A stretch of 64,000 nt of DNA, taken from positions 1,612,001-1,676,000 of the forward strand of contig NZ_NBTM02000001.1 of assembly GCF_002083135.2 (NCBI RefSeq). The letters are read 5' to 3'. The notes under the pieces are model-generated. The model was not told where the DNA came from. It saw nothing but the letters and a program-made list of their open reading frames with translations, and did not search any database. Origin of the DNA: Aerococcus viridans. Lineage in GTDB: Bacteria > Bacillota > Bacilli > Lactobacillales > Aerococcaceae. The number at the start of each line of letters is the position of its first letter. Position 1 is the stretch's first letter. Made by a program: the position numbers and the translations under genes. Shown here in pieces: positions 24,323 to 32,510 of the stretch.

Positions 24323-26509
24323 ATGATGAAGCATAAAAAGCTATCATTTTCCGTATTTATTGTAAGTTTACTTACTCTATTATTTTCAATCGCACCTGGC
24401 AAAGTTGAGGCAACTGAAACAGGTAATGGCGAAACCTATATTATTGCAACCGATACAACTTTTGCACCTTTTGAATTCGTAGATGATTCAGGTGAATTTG
24501 TTGGGATCGATGTAGATATTTTAGCAGCAATCGCTGAAGACCAAGGATTTGATTATGAATTACGTTCATTAGGTTTCGACGCAGCTGTTCAAGCTGTTGA
24601 AACTGGTCAAGCGGATGCGGTAATCGCGGGTATGTCGATTACAGATGAACGTCAACAAACTTTTGATTTCTCAGAACCATATTATGAATCAGGTACTGCC
24701 TTCGCAGTCCTAGACGATTCTGAATACCAATCTTTGGAAGATTTAGAAGGTCAATCTGTTGCTGTTAAAACTGGTACGCAAGGGGCAACCATTGCAGCCG
24801 AACTAGCGGACCAATACGGTTTTACAGTGAATACTTTCGATGACTCGCCAAACATGTACCAAGATGTTATTTCTGGTAACTCAGTGGCAGCGGTAGAAGA
24901 TTATCCAGTAATGGGTTATGCAATCGAATCAGGTGGTTTAAACTTACGATTCATTGGTGACAATTTTGAAGAAGCGCCATATGGTTTCGCCGTATTAGGT
25001 GGTCAAAATGCTGAATTACTTGAAATGTTCAACGCTGGTCTTAAAAACATCAAGGCATCTGGCGAATATGATGAAATTTTAGCTGAATATGGTGCTGGCC
25101 AAGAAGATACATCTTCTTCAACAGAAACACCAGCAGCTGGTTCAGGTGAAACTTACACAATTGCAACAGATACAACTTTTGCACCATTTGAATTCGTAGA
25201 CGAAAATGGTGACTTTACTGGTATCGATGTTGAATTATTGGATGCCATTGCAGCTAACCAAGGTTTCAAATACGAGTTGAAATCACTAGGGTTTGATGCG
25301 GCAGTTCAAGCGGTTGAGACCCAACAAGCAGATGCCGTAATCGCTGGTATGTCAATTACAGAAGAACGTCAACAAACATTTGACTTCTCAGAACCGTATT
25401 TTGATTCAGGGACAACATTCGCTGTTTTAGCGGATTCAGATATTGAATCATACGAAGACTTAGAAGGACAAAATGTTGCCGTGAAAACTGGTACGCAAGG
25501 GGCAACAATTGCCCAATCAATGGCCGACGAATACGGTTTTACCGTAACGACATTTGATGACTCTTCTAACATGTACCAAGATGTTATTTCTGGTAACTCA
25601 TCGGCAGCAGTAGAAGATTATCCAGTAATGGCTTACGCAATTAACTCTGGTGGTTTGAACCTTAAAATTATTGGTGACCAATTAGAACCAGTTTCTTATG
25701 GGTTCGCTGTTTTAGCTGGTGAAAACCAAGAATTACTACAAATGTTCAATGACGGACTAGCAGCTATTCAAGAATCTGGCGAGTACGACGAAATCGTTGG
25801 TAAATACTTAGGTGATTCTGAAGAAGGTGAAACAAGCTCTTCTAACGGCTTCTTAACTCAATTAGCTAACAACTTCCCAGCCTTATTATCAGGTTTAGGA
25901 ACAACTGTTTACTTAGCTATCATATCATTAGTAATTGCAACAATCTTAGGTATTTTCTTAGGATTGATGCGTACAAGTGGTAACGTTGTGCTATCAGGAA
26001 TTGCGACAGTTTATATTGACATCATGCGTGGGTTACCCCTAATTGTAATGTCATTCTTCATCTACTTCGGTATTCCACAAATGTTTAATATTACCATTTC
26101 AAGTAACTTGGCGGGTATCTTAACCCTTTCACTTAATGCAGCAGCCTACATGGGTGAAATCGTTCGTGGTGGTATCCAAGCCATCGACACTGGTCAAACT
26201 GAAGCAGCAAGAAGTCTAGGTTTAACAAACGGCCAAACAATGCGTCACATCATCTTGCCTCAGGCAGTAAAAGTGATGGTACCGTCATTCATTAACCAGT
26301 TCGTTATTACCTTGAAAGATACGTCAATCCTATCCGTAATTGGTATCGTAGAATTGACGCAAACAGGTCGTATCATCATCGCCCGTACTTACCAATCAGG
26401 TAGCATGTGGTTGATTGTTGGTTTGATGTACATCATCATTATTACGATTCTAACTAAACTATCAAACTATATTGAAAAACGTTATGTAGGTTCAAGAACT
26501 ACACGCTAA
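24323..26509 (+). CDS. glnP: Glutamine/polar amino acid ABC transporter: two tandem binding domains fused to permease
   Basis: A 728-residue GlnP-type protein. A signal or anchor segment (about 5-30) is followed by binding domain 1 (about 36-262), a Ser/Thr linker, and binding domain 2 (about 276-495). The permease (about 515-722) has the EAA loop EAARSLGLTNGQTMRHIILPQ near 630. The two binding domains are about 78% identical over their first 60 residues, which points to a recent internal duplication. Related lactococcal GlnP imports glutamine, glutamate and asparagine. No glnQ ATPase follows; a strong terminator ends the unit. The ATPase must be encoded elsewhere or be shared. A palindrome TTGAAAATTTCAA lies 65 bases upstream. 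Confidence 0.9.
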   Translation: MMKHKKLSFSVFIVSLLTLLFSIAPGKVEATETGNGETYIIATDTTFAPFEFVDDSGEFVGIDVDILAAIAEDQGFDYELRSLGFDAAVQAVETGQADAVIAGMSITDERQQTFDFSEPYYESGTAFAVLDDSEYQSLEDLEGQSVAVKTGTQGATIAAELADQYGFTVNTFDDSPNMYQDVISGNSVAAVEDYPVMGYAIESGGLNLRFIGDNFEEAPYGFAVLGGQNAELLEMFNAGLKNIKASGEYDEILAEYGAGQEDTSSSTETPAAGSGETYTIATDTTFAPFEFVDENGDFTGIDVELLDAIAANQGFKYELKSLGFDAAVQAVETQQADAVIAGMSITEERQQTFDFSEPYFDSGTTFAVLADSDIESYEDLEGQNVAVKTGTQGATIAQSMADEYGFTVTTFDDSSNMYQDVISGNSSAAVEDYPVMAYAINSGGLNLKIIGDQLEPVSYGFAVLAGENQELLQMFNDGLAAIQESGEYDEIVGKYLGDSEEGETSSSNGFLTQLANNFPALLSGLGTTVYLAIISLVIATILGIFLGLMRTSGNVVLSGIATVYIDIMRGLPLIVMSFFIYFGIPQMFNITISSNLAGILTLSLNAAAYMGEIVRGGIQAIDTGQTEAARSLGLTNGQTMRHIILPQAVKVMVPSFINQFVITLKDTSILSVIGIVELTQTGRIIIARTYQSGSMWLIVGLMYIIIITILTKLSNYIEKRYVGSRTTR

Positions 26510-26530
26510 TAAATAAACGTTAATCATACG

Positions 26531-26571
26531 AAAAATCCAGGCACCCTTAACCGGGCAGCCTGGATTTTTTT
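26531..26571. terminator. Terminator of glnP
   Basis: A 12-bp perfect stem AAAAATCCAGGC / GCCTGGATTTTT followed by T's. The symmetry lets it serve the convergent dehydrogenase as well. Confidence 0.88.
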
Positions 26572-26603
26572 GTTATTTGAATATCGATTTAAGTTTATAG
26601 AAA

Positions 26604-27563
26604 CTAGGCTTCTTGAACGATGTTTTGGGGTTTACCGTTGATAAATGCTTGCGTGTTTTCAAAAGCAATTTGCGCTCTTAATTCCATGGCTTCGTCAGAT
26701 AAGAAACCAACATGTGGTGTCAAAATAGCATTCTTAGCCGATAATAACGGGTAGTCAGCAGGCAATGGCGGTTCGCCGTCAAAGACGTCAATCCCAGCGC
26801 CGGCTATTTTACCATCATTCAATAAGTCAGCTAAGGCTGCATCATCAATAATCGGCCCGCGGGCAACGTTAATCATCACAGCGGATTCTTTCATCAAGCT
26901 TAATTTGTCTTTATTTAACAAGTGTTTTGTTTCATCATTTAGAGGTAAATGAACTGAAACAATATCTGTCCTTTGCAATAATTCATCCAGTTCAACTAAT
27001 TCTACGCCTAAGTCTTTGGCTTCCTGCTTTTCAGACCGGTTGTATCCGATTAAATTAGCGCCGAAAGCTTTGAATAATTTGGCCGTTTCAAGTCCGATAT
27101 GACCAGTACCGACGATACCAACCGTTTTTCCTTTGATTTCACGACCTTGGAAGGGACCTGGGAAGTTGGCATTACGGATGTCGTCGTTACCCTTTGTGAT
27201 GGCGCGGAATAGGTCTAAAGTCAAACCTAAAGCCAATTCAGCAACCGCTGTTGTTGCATATCCTGAAGCATTGGCGATGGCGATCCCTTTATCCTTACTT
27301 GCTTTGCTGTTAACATGGTCGAAACCAGTGAAGGCGACGTTGATAAATTTTGTATTTTCTAAACGCTCGATTACTTCAGCCGGGTATGGATTGTTGGCAA
27401 TCATGACAATATCAGCGTCTTTAGACCGTTCATAAAGTTCGTTTGGATCAGTCGTTTTGTCAGGGTAATAGGTAAATTCATGACCAGCGTCAATCAGCGG
27501 TTGGGCCAATTCGTTAATGCGGGCTTCTGGTACGCGTAATGGTTCTAGTAAAGCAATCTTCAT
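26604..27563 (-). CDS. D-isomer-specific 2-hydroxyacid dehydrogenase
   Basis: A 319-residue NAD-dependent enzyme that reduces 2-ketoacids to D-2-hydroxyacids. The nucleotide-binding VGIVGTGHIGLETAKLF lies near 150. The catalytic triad is visible as Arg in INVARGPI (about 233), Glu in FDGEPPLP (about 262) and His in LTPHVGFLS (about 283). The N-terminal half is the substrate domain. The active-site context is closer to the glycerate/phosphoglycerate or hydroxyisocaproate group than to D-lactate LdhA, so the substrate is open. The start follows GAAAGGAAG. Monocistronic. Confidence 0.88.
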   Translation of the reverse strand: MKIALLEPLRVPEARINELAQPLIDAGHEFTYYPDKTTDPNELYERSKDADIVMIANNPYPAEVIERLENTKFINVAFTGFDHVNSKASKDKGIAIANASGYATTAVAELALGLTLDLFRAITKGNDDIRNANFPGPFQGREIKGKTVGIVGTGHIGLETAKLFKAFGANLIGYNRSEKQEAKDLGVELVELDELLQRTDIVSVHLPLNDETKHLLNKDKLSLMKESAVMINVARGPIIDDAALADLLNDGKIAGAGIDVFDGEPPLPADYPLLSAKNAILTPHVGFLSDEAMELRAQIAFENTQAFINGKPQNIVQEA

Positions 27564-27696
27564 GGAATCTTCCTTTCAACATTTAATTATACAATCGATT
27601 CTTACTTTCACTATAAGGCATAAAGGCTTTTAATTCAAACAGTTGACACCCGGAAATAGTATGAGAAAATTTAGTAAAAAGGGGTAGGTGTGTGAC

Positions 27697-27972
27697 ATGA
27701 TTTTATTGGGATTGGAAATTACATTTACATTTGCTAGCGATTCGCTGAAAGACAAACGCCGAATCCTACAAGGCATGATGAAAAAAGTATCCGCCAAATA
27801 CGGTGTTACAGTTGCAGAAACTGGAGACCAAGACGTCATCAACCAGGCTATTCTTGGCATGGGTATTGTGTCAAATTCATACGGCTTTGCGGAAAAGATG
27901 CTCAATCAAGCTGTTGACTTTTGTGAAGCCAATTATCCAATTGAAGTCATCCAACAAGATTGGTATGATTAG
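27697..27972 (+). CDS. DUF503 family protein
   Basis: A small 91-residue cytoplasmic protein beginning MILLGLEITFTFASDSLKDK, then RRILQGMMKKVSAKYGVTVAE, the diagnostic DUF503 (YlxP-like) core of a ferredoxin-like fold. In Bacilli YlxP sits in the nusA-infB-rbfA operon and is thought to touch RNA or ribosomes. Here it stands alone. The ATG at 27697 has GGGGTAGG upstream, preferred to a GTG nine bases earlier. A perfect -35-like TTGACA lies at 27645-27650, though no good -10 follows. Its stop is 4 bases from the stop of the convergent next gene. Confidence 0.82.
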   Translation: MILLGLEITFTFASDSLKDKRRILQGMMKKVSAKYGVTVAETGDQDVINQAILGMGIVSNSYGFAEKMLNQAVDFCEANYPIEVIQQDWYD

Positions 27973-27976
27973 CTTT

Positions 27977-28420
27977 TTAGAGGCGGTCTTGAATAATCTT
28001 GTCTAGGGCTTGAATAAAATGCTGACGGTCTTCTGCAGTAAAGGGTTTAGGCCCCTTAGTCCGCATCCTGGCGTTCCGCATCTGTTGACTTTCGTACCGC
28101 TGGCGGAGCAGTCGGTCGATATTCATGTCGGTATAAATCATGCCAGAGTGGTGGATCACCGTCGCTTTTGCCAGGGCTAATGATGCTAGACCGTAATCTT
28201 GGGTGACCACAATATCCCCGGCACTAATCATGGATAGAATCTTAAGATCGGCCGAGTCAGCACCTCTTTCCACATAGACAGTTTCCACATGATCAGCGAC
28301 TGGCTTTTTTGAAAAATGGTCAATCGAGGTTACTAAAACGGCTGGTAAATCATATTTTTTCGCCAATTGAATAGTTTCTTGTTTAGTGGGACTACCGTCA
28401 CCGTCGATAAAGATTTTCAT
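27977..28420 (-). CDS. YaiI/YqxD family protein (DUF188, PIN-like)
   Basis: A 147-residue protein whose start MKIFIDGDGSPTKQETIQLA holds the Asp cluster of the YaiI/YqxD family. ADSADLKILSMISAGDIVVTQDYGLA in mid-protein supplies more acidic residues, as in PIN-like nuclease folds. RTKGPKPFTAEDRQHF closes the family pattern. Any nuclease role is inference. The ATG at 28420 follows AAAGGATG at good spacing. The frame is open 30 codons upstream, but that part is hydrophobic and unlike the family, so it is left out. Confidence 0.85.
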   Translation of the reverse strand: MKIFIDGDGSPTKQETIQLAKKYDLPAVLVTSIDHFSKKPVADHVETVYVERGADSADLKILSMISAGDIVVTQDYGLASLALAKATVIHHSGMIYTDMNIDRLLRQRYESQQMRNARMRTKGPKPFTAEDRQHFIQALDKIIQDRL

Positions 28421-28532
28421 CAAAACATCCTTTCTATCATTAACTAATGGGAAAATAAAACATATAATATAGTGTATACAAAATAATGGGCAATTAAGGT
28501 GTAAAATCACCAGTAAATAAGGAAGTGGTAAT

Positions 28533-29477
28533 ATGGCTTACAATAGAAAATCTGGTCAACAACGACCACATATGGGCAAGTCAATCATCGGTTTTCCAAA
28601 AGACTATGTCATGATTGATATCGAAACAACCGGTTTAAAACCAAGTAATGACGAAATTTTAGAGTTGTCGGCTATTCGGATTCGCGACCACCAGATGGAC
28701 CAGACTTTTTCAACCTTGGTCCAACCCAATCGGCCAATTTCAGGATTTATCACCAAATTAACCGGTATTACCAACAATATGGTCATGACCGCACCGCGAA
28801 TTGATCAAGCCATGCCCGAATTCTTAGATTTCATCCAAGAAGATATCATTTTAGGCTACAACGTCAATTTTGACCTCGGCTTTATTTATGATACCGCAGT
28901 AAACCTGTATAATTTCCCTGTGAAAAATGACTATCTGGACGTGCTAACCATTGCCCGTAAATTAGTAACAGGAACACCGAACCATAAGTTGGGGACTATG
29001 GCCCAATTCTACGGCATCTCTTACGAAGGCGCTCACCGTGGGTTAACAGACTGCTATATTACTATTGAAGTCTATAACCAACTCTTTAACCAAGCCAAAC
29101 AGGTTTATCAAAGTGAACAAGACTTCAAAAATGCTTTCTACCGTCGTAGCTATCCAAAACAAATTAAAGTGGAGGACTTAAAGGCAGAAACAACTGACTT
29201 TAACCCGATGCATCCGCTATTTAATAAGACTATTGTTTTTTCAGGGGACTTAGATAATATGTCTCGTGAAGAAGCCATGCAATCTAGTTTGAATAAGGGG
29301 GCTATTTTAGGTAAATCAGTCACCCTTAAGACAGATTACCTTATTGTCTCACAATCTGATTTAAATAAGCAGAAGAAGACCAGTAAATTTAAAAAAGCTG
29401 AAGAATACGCCAACCGTGGTGAAAAAATTAAAATTATTTCAGAGAAAATCTTCAAACAACTCTTGGAAATGGAGTAA
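28533..29477 (+). CDS. DnaQ-type 3'-5' exonuclease fused to a BRCT domain
   Basis: The 314-residue protein has an N-terminal DEDDh exonuclease (about 24-187): Asp29 and Glu31 in MIDIETTGL, Asp in GYNVNFDLGF near 115, and His/Asp in AHRGLTDC near 170. A C-terminal BRCT domain (about 225-312) follows, with KTIVFSGDLDNMSREEA and TDYLIVSQSDLNKQKKTSKF. BRCT domains of this kind occur in DNA ligase and bind nicked or phosphorylated DNA ends, so the fusion suggests a DNA-repair exonuclease recruited to breaks or nicks. It is monocistronic, with GGAAGTGG before the ATG. Confidence 0.85.
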   Translation: MAYNRKSGQQRPHMGKSIIGFPKDYVMIDIETTGLKPSNDEILELSAIRIRDHQMDQTFSTLVQPNRPISGFITKLTGITNNMVMTAPRIDQAMPEFLDFIQEDIILGYNVNFDLGFIYDTAVNLYNFPVKNDYLDVLTIARKLVTGTPNHKLGTMAQFYGISYEGAHRGLTDCYITIEVYNQLFNQAKQVYQSEQDFKNAFYRRSYPKQIKVEDLKAETTDFNPMHPLFNKTIVFSGDLDNMSREEAMQSSLNKGAILGKSVTLKTDYLIVSQSDLNKQKKTSKFKKAEEYANRGEKIKIISEKIFKQLLEME

Positions 29478-29494
29478 GGCTAGCGCAATTAGGA

Positions 29495-29528
29495 TGAAAA
29501 AAATAGCTGTGACATCATGGTCACAGCT
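29495..29528 (-). terminator. Terminator of the minus-strand SAP-like gene
   Basis: A perfect 9-bp stem AGCTGTGAC / GTCACAGCT with a 6-base loop. On the minus strand it is followed by seven T's, so it serves the gene at 29542. Confidence 0.8.
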
Positions 29529-29541
29529 CTAGTATGGCAAG

Positions 29542-30093
29542 CTAGCCTTTAGGTCCATGACGCTGAATAATACCGTCGTATTTTTCAACCAGTTCATGAC
29601 CTCGTTCAGTTGTTTGGTAAGCAATCATTGGCATTTGCGGCGCTAAATCTTCTTCACTGATTTGATCTTGCACATATTTCACCAATTCATCTTTCTTCAA
29701 AGCAGAATAGCCCGATAAGCCAGCATTTTTAAGGATTTTTTTCAAAGTCCCGGCATTCACTAAGTACAAAGTTTCCTTGGCTGACATTTGGTAAGCTAGC
29801 CCTTCTTCAATAAAACGGTCTAAGTCATCTAAGGCATGAATCCCGTAAAGATACTCAAAATAACGAGGAATAGCGGATTCAGTTGAAAAAGTTCCTAAGT
29901 CAAGACGCCATAATAAAATGATGTGTCCCGGCAACAAACCTTCTTCTGTGCGTTCCATATTTCGTTTAGGGACTAGGTGTTCTTTTTGAACATTCAGTTT
30001 ATCCATAAAGGTATCGAAATCACGATCTGGATTGATATAAGGCATTTCAGGGTAATCTTTATAAAGTTTTTTTATCGTATCTAAGTTTGCCAT
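29542..30093 (-). CDS. Uncharacterised protein with a SAP-like motif
   Basis: A 183-residue soluble protein without a recognised enzyme motif. Residues about 118-152 (LKKILKNAGLSGYSALKKDE, then LVKYVQ) resemble the helix-loop-helix SAP motif used for nucleic acid binding. An earlier part (PGHIILLWRLDLGTFSTESA) is hydrophobic but not membrane-like. The ATG at 30093 is preceded by AGAGGAG, and the longer frame to 30177 lacks a site. It forms its own unit with a terminator. A DNA- or RNA-binding role is only a suggestion from the SAP-like segment. Confidence 0.6.
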   Translation of the reverse strand: MANLDTIKKLYKDYPEMPYINPDRDFDTFMDKLNVQKEHLVPKRNMERTEEGLLPGHIILLWRLDLGTFSTESAIPRYFEYLYGIHALDDLDRFIEEGLAYQMSAKETLYLVNAGTLKKILKNAGLSGYSALKKDELVKYVQDQISEEDLAPQMPMIAYQTTERGHELVEKYDGIIQRHGPKG

Positions 30094-30234
30094 AAAATCT
30101 CCTCTTGTCATGTTTATCTTTAATCTTAGTATAGTTTGCGAAGGAAACTTACACAAGTATACTGAGGAAAGTGCCATCTGTTATTGTAACTAATTAAAAT
30201 AAAGCAGAAATAAGCAAGAGCATGGAGGATGTAT

Positions 30235-30918
30235 ATGGAAGTAGCACCTATTGGTTGGATAGAAACGGCTTTTGTTGAAAAATTCGGCATTCCGAGACAA
30301 AGTATGGTTGTGCCACAAGTAAAGGGCATGATTCAATTTTATCCGCCCTACAATCAAATTGAGTATTTTAAAGGGATTGAATCCTTTGACTACTTGTGGT
30401 TAGTTTGGTATTTTTCAGCACAAAAGGGTCGGGCCAATAAAGCAACTGTCAGACCGCCTCGTTTGGGTGGGAATGAACGGGTAGGTGTCTTTGCCTCTAG
30501 GTCGCCGTACCGACCAAATCCTATCGGCCTGTCTTCGGTGAAATTAGAAAAAGTCCATATAGATGGGGCTGGAAAAGTGTCTTTAGAAGTAGCTGGTGTT
30601 GATTTAATGCATAAAACACCCATTTTAGATATTAAACCCTATGTCAATACAGACATCCACGAAGAAGCTAGAGCTGGTTTTACAGATGAAGTAGCTTGGC
30701 GACCACTGACAGTCGAGATGCCTGAAGCGGTGACTGCGGGATTACCAGAATATTTATTTACCCAACTGCAAGCCGTTTTAGCTCAAGACCCGAGACCTAG
30801 AACCCAAGACAATCCTGATAAAATTTACGGCATGCGTTTTGGTGCTTATGATGTACATTTTACAGTCAAAAGTGGTATTTTAAGGGTAGTAAAAATCACT
30901 GAACAGGCAAAATCATAG
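30235..30918 (+). CDS. trmO: tRNA (adenine(37)-N6)-methyltransferase TrmO
   Basis: A 227-residue TsaA/YaeB-family enzyme that methylates N6-threonylcarbamoyladenosine at position 37 of tRNAs using S-adenosylmethionine. Landmarks: APIGWIETAFVEKFGIPRQS at the N terminus, GVFASRSPYRPNPIGLSSV near 90, VDLMHKTPILDIKPYVN near 125, and a C-terminal YGMRFGAYDVHF. The start at 30235 has GGAGG six bases upstream. An ATG six bases earlier would touch the ribosome site. The following hydrolase gene starts 10 bases after the stop, so they are co-transcribed. Confidence 0.92.
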   Translation: MEVAPIGWIETAFVEKFGIPRQSMVVPQVKGMIQFYPPYNQIEYFKGIESFDYLWLVWYFSAQKGRANKATVRPPRLGGNERVGVFASRSPYRPNPIGLSSVKLEKVHIDGAGKVSLEVAGVDLMHKTPILDIKPYVNTDIHEEARAGFTDEVAWRPLTVEMPEAVTAGLPEYLFTQLQAVLAQDPRPRTQDNPDKIYGMRFGAYDVHFTVKSGILRVVKITEQAKS

Positions 30919-30928
30919 GAGGTTGACT

Positions 30929-31822
30929 ATGAAATTTATTCAATATTTCCAGGCAAATTCAAATGATATTCAAGTCGGTATCCTGAGTGACTTAGGGATT
31001 ATCGACATCAGAGAAGCAAGTGAAACATTAGGTATTCAAGTCCCAAACCAGCTGAAGGCTATTATTGAAGGGGCCTACAAGGATCGTATTCAACAAATTC
31101 TAGACTACCATACCCACCACGCCCATGAAGTGAACTTTGTGGATGCGGACACCATTGTCTATGCGCCTGTTATCCATAATCCTGAGAAAATAATTTGTGT
31201 GGGCTTAAATTATCATGACCATGTGAGTGAATCGAAAATCTCTGATGATCCAGAAGAACCCGTTTTATTTTCAAAATTTAATAACGCCTTAGCTAGCCAT
31301 AATCAGGTCATCCCATTGAATAAACATGGCGAGCAATTCGATTATGAAGGGGAATTAGTGGTCGTAATTGGCAATACAGCTAAAAACATTTCTCATTCCG
31401 AGGCCCTAGATGCCGTATTTGGCTATTCTATAGCCAATGATGTATCCGTTCGTGACTTACAGTTTAAATCAGGTCAATGGTTACTTGGTAAAACAAACGA
31501 TTTCTCTGCACCCGTTGGTCCCTATTTAACAACAAAAGATGAAGTGGACATCAACAATTTAGTCATTAAGACATACCGTAATGGTGCAGAAGTTCAATCA
31601 GCTAGTACCAAGCAAATGATTTTCAAGGTAGCTGAGATTGTGTCTTATATCTCTGAATACATGACCTTACAGGCAGGGGATATCATTCTAACAGGTACAC
31701 CTTCAGGGGTAGTATTAGGTTATCCAGAAGATCAACAAGACTGGCTTAAAACAGGCGATGAAATTTCGATTGAAATTGAAGGATTAGGTCGTTTAACCAA
31801 TAGCTTTGAAATAGAAGGATAA
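30929..31822 (+). CDS. Fumarylacetoacetate hydrolase family protein
   Basis: A 297-residue metal-dependent hydrolase or decarboxylase. An N-terminal cap of about 90 residues precedes the FAH fold, which has IICVGLNYHDHVSES, the acidic metal ligands in FDYEGELVVVIG, and GYSIANDVSVRDLQ. QAGDIILTGTPSGVVLG completes it near 245. Such enzymes act on acylpyruvates, oxaloacetate or aromatic breakdown products; the closest Gram-positive cases are acylpyruvase or oxaloacetate decarboxylase-like. The ATG at 30929 follows AGGAGG by six bases. It is the second gene of a pair with trmO. Confidence 0.88.
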   Translation: MKFIQYFQANSNDIQVGILSDLGIIDIREASETLGIQVPNQLKAIIEGAYKDRIQQILDYHTHHAHEVNFVDADTIVYAPVIHNPEKIICVGLNYHDHVSESKISDDPEEPVLFSKFNNALASHNQVIPLNKHGEQFDYEGELVVVIGNTAKNISHSEALDAVFGYSIANDVSVRDLQFKSGQWLLGKTNDFSAPVGPYLTTKDEVDINNLVIKTYRNGAEVQSASTKQMIFKVAEIVSYISEYMTLQAGDIILTGTPSGVVLGYPEDQQDWLKTGDEISIEIEGLGRLTNSFEIEG

Positions 31823-31841
31823 GAGAAATATATAGAAATTT

Positions 31842-31886
31842 GAGAGATGTAAGTATGTCAATATAGTACTTTACCTCTCTTTTTTA
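31842..31886 (+). terminator. Terminator after the FAH gene
   Basis: GAGAG..GTAAGTA pairs imperfectly with TACTTTAC-CTCTC and is followed by six T's. Confidence 0.65.
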
Positions 31887-31907
31887 TACAATGCCCGATG
31901 GTATCGC

Positions 31908-31936
31908 TTTATTGACGATGACATTTAAAGTATAAT
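31908..31936 (+). promoter_or_regulatory. Possible lemA promoter
   Basis: TATAAT at 31931-31936 lies 17 bases after TTTATT (31908-31913). A better-looking TTGACG is too close (13 bases). Moderate support only. Confidence 0.4.
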
Positions 31937-31967
31937 TAGAATATAAAAAGAGAAGGAGTTGGATATT

Positions 31968-32510
31968 ATGGTATGGATTATTGTCATTGCTATAATCGTT
32001 ATATTAGTTGTGTGGGGGATTGGAGCCTACAATAACTTCGTACGTTCCAAAGAAATGGTATCAAATGCCATGGCGCAAATTGCAGCACAAGTAGAATCTC
32101 GTTGGGATGCCTTAACCAATTTGATTTCAGCAACCAAACAATATCAAACACATGAACACGATACCTTAACCAAAATCGTTGAATCACGTTCGAATGTATC
32201 ACGCAACTCCTCTGTTAGTGATGTGGAAAAAGATGATGCAGCTTTCAACCGTGCATTGCGTTCAATTGATGTAGTAGTGGAACAATATCCGAATTTAAAA
32301 GCTTCGGACGTTTACCAATCAACAATGAATTCTGTAAATACTTATGAAAACAATGTACGTCAGTCACGTATGGTCTTTAATGACACTGTTACTAAATACA
32401 ATCGTTTAATTAAAACTTTCCCGAATTCTGTTATTGCTGGATTTACAGGATTTACACCAGAAGAATACTTTGAAAATTCAGCAGAAAAAGCGGAGATGCC
32501 ACAATGGTAA
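31968..32510 (+). CDS. lemA: LemA family membrane protein
   Basis: The 180-residue protein has one N-terminal membrane span (about 2-20), then the LemA pattern YNNFVRSKEMVSNAMAQIAA and VESRWDALTNLISATKQY. A long helical coiled-coil body follows and FTPEEYFE comes near the end. The C-terminal part is predicted to lie outside with the short N terminus inside. The molecular function is unknown. LemA genes are regularly next to DUF2207 or TPM-domain membrane genes, as here, where the next start overlaps by 7 bases. The ATG follows AGGAG by nine bases. An in-frame TTG upstream is less likely. Confidence 0.9.
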   Translation: MVWIIVIAIIVILVVWGIGAYNNFVRSKEMVSNAMAQIAAQVESRWDALTNLISATKQYQTHEHDTLTKIVESRSNVSRNSSVSDVEKDDAAFNRALRSIDVVVEQYPNLKASDVYQSTMNSVNTYENNVRQSRMVFNDTVTKYNRLIKTFPNSVIAGFTGFTPEEYFENSAEKAEMPQW

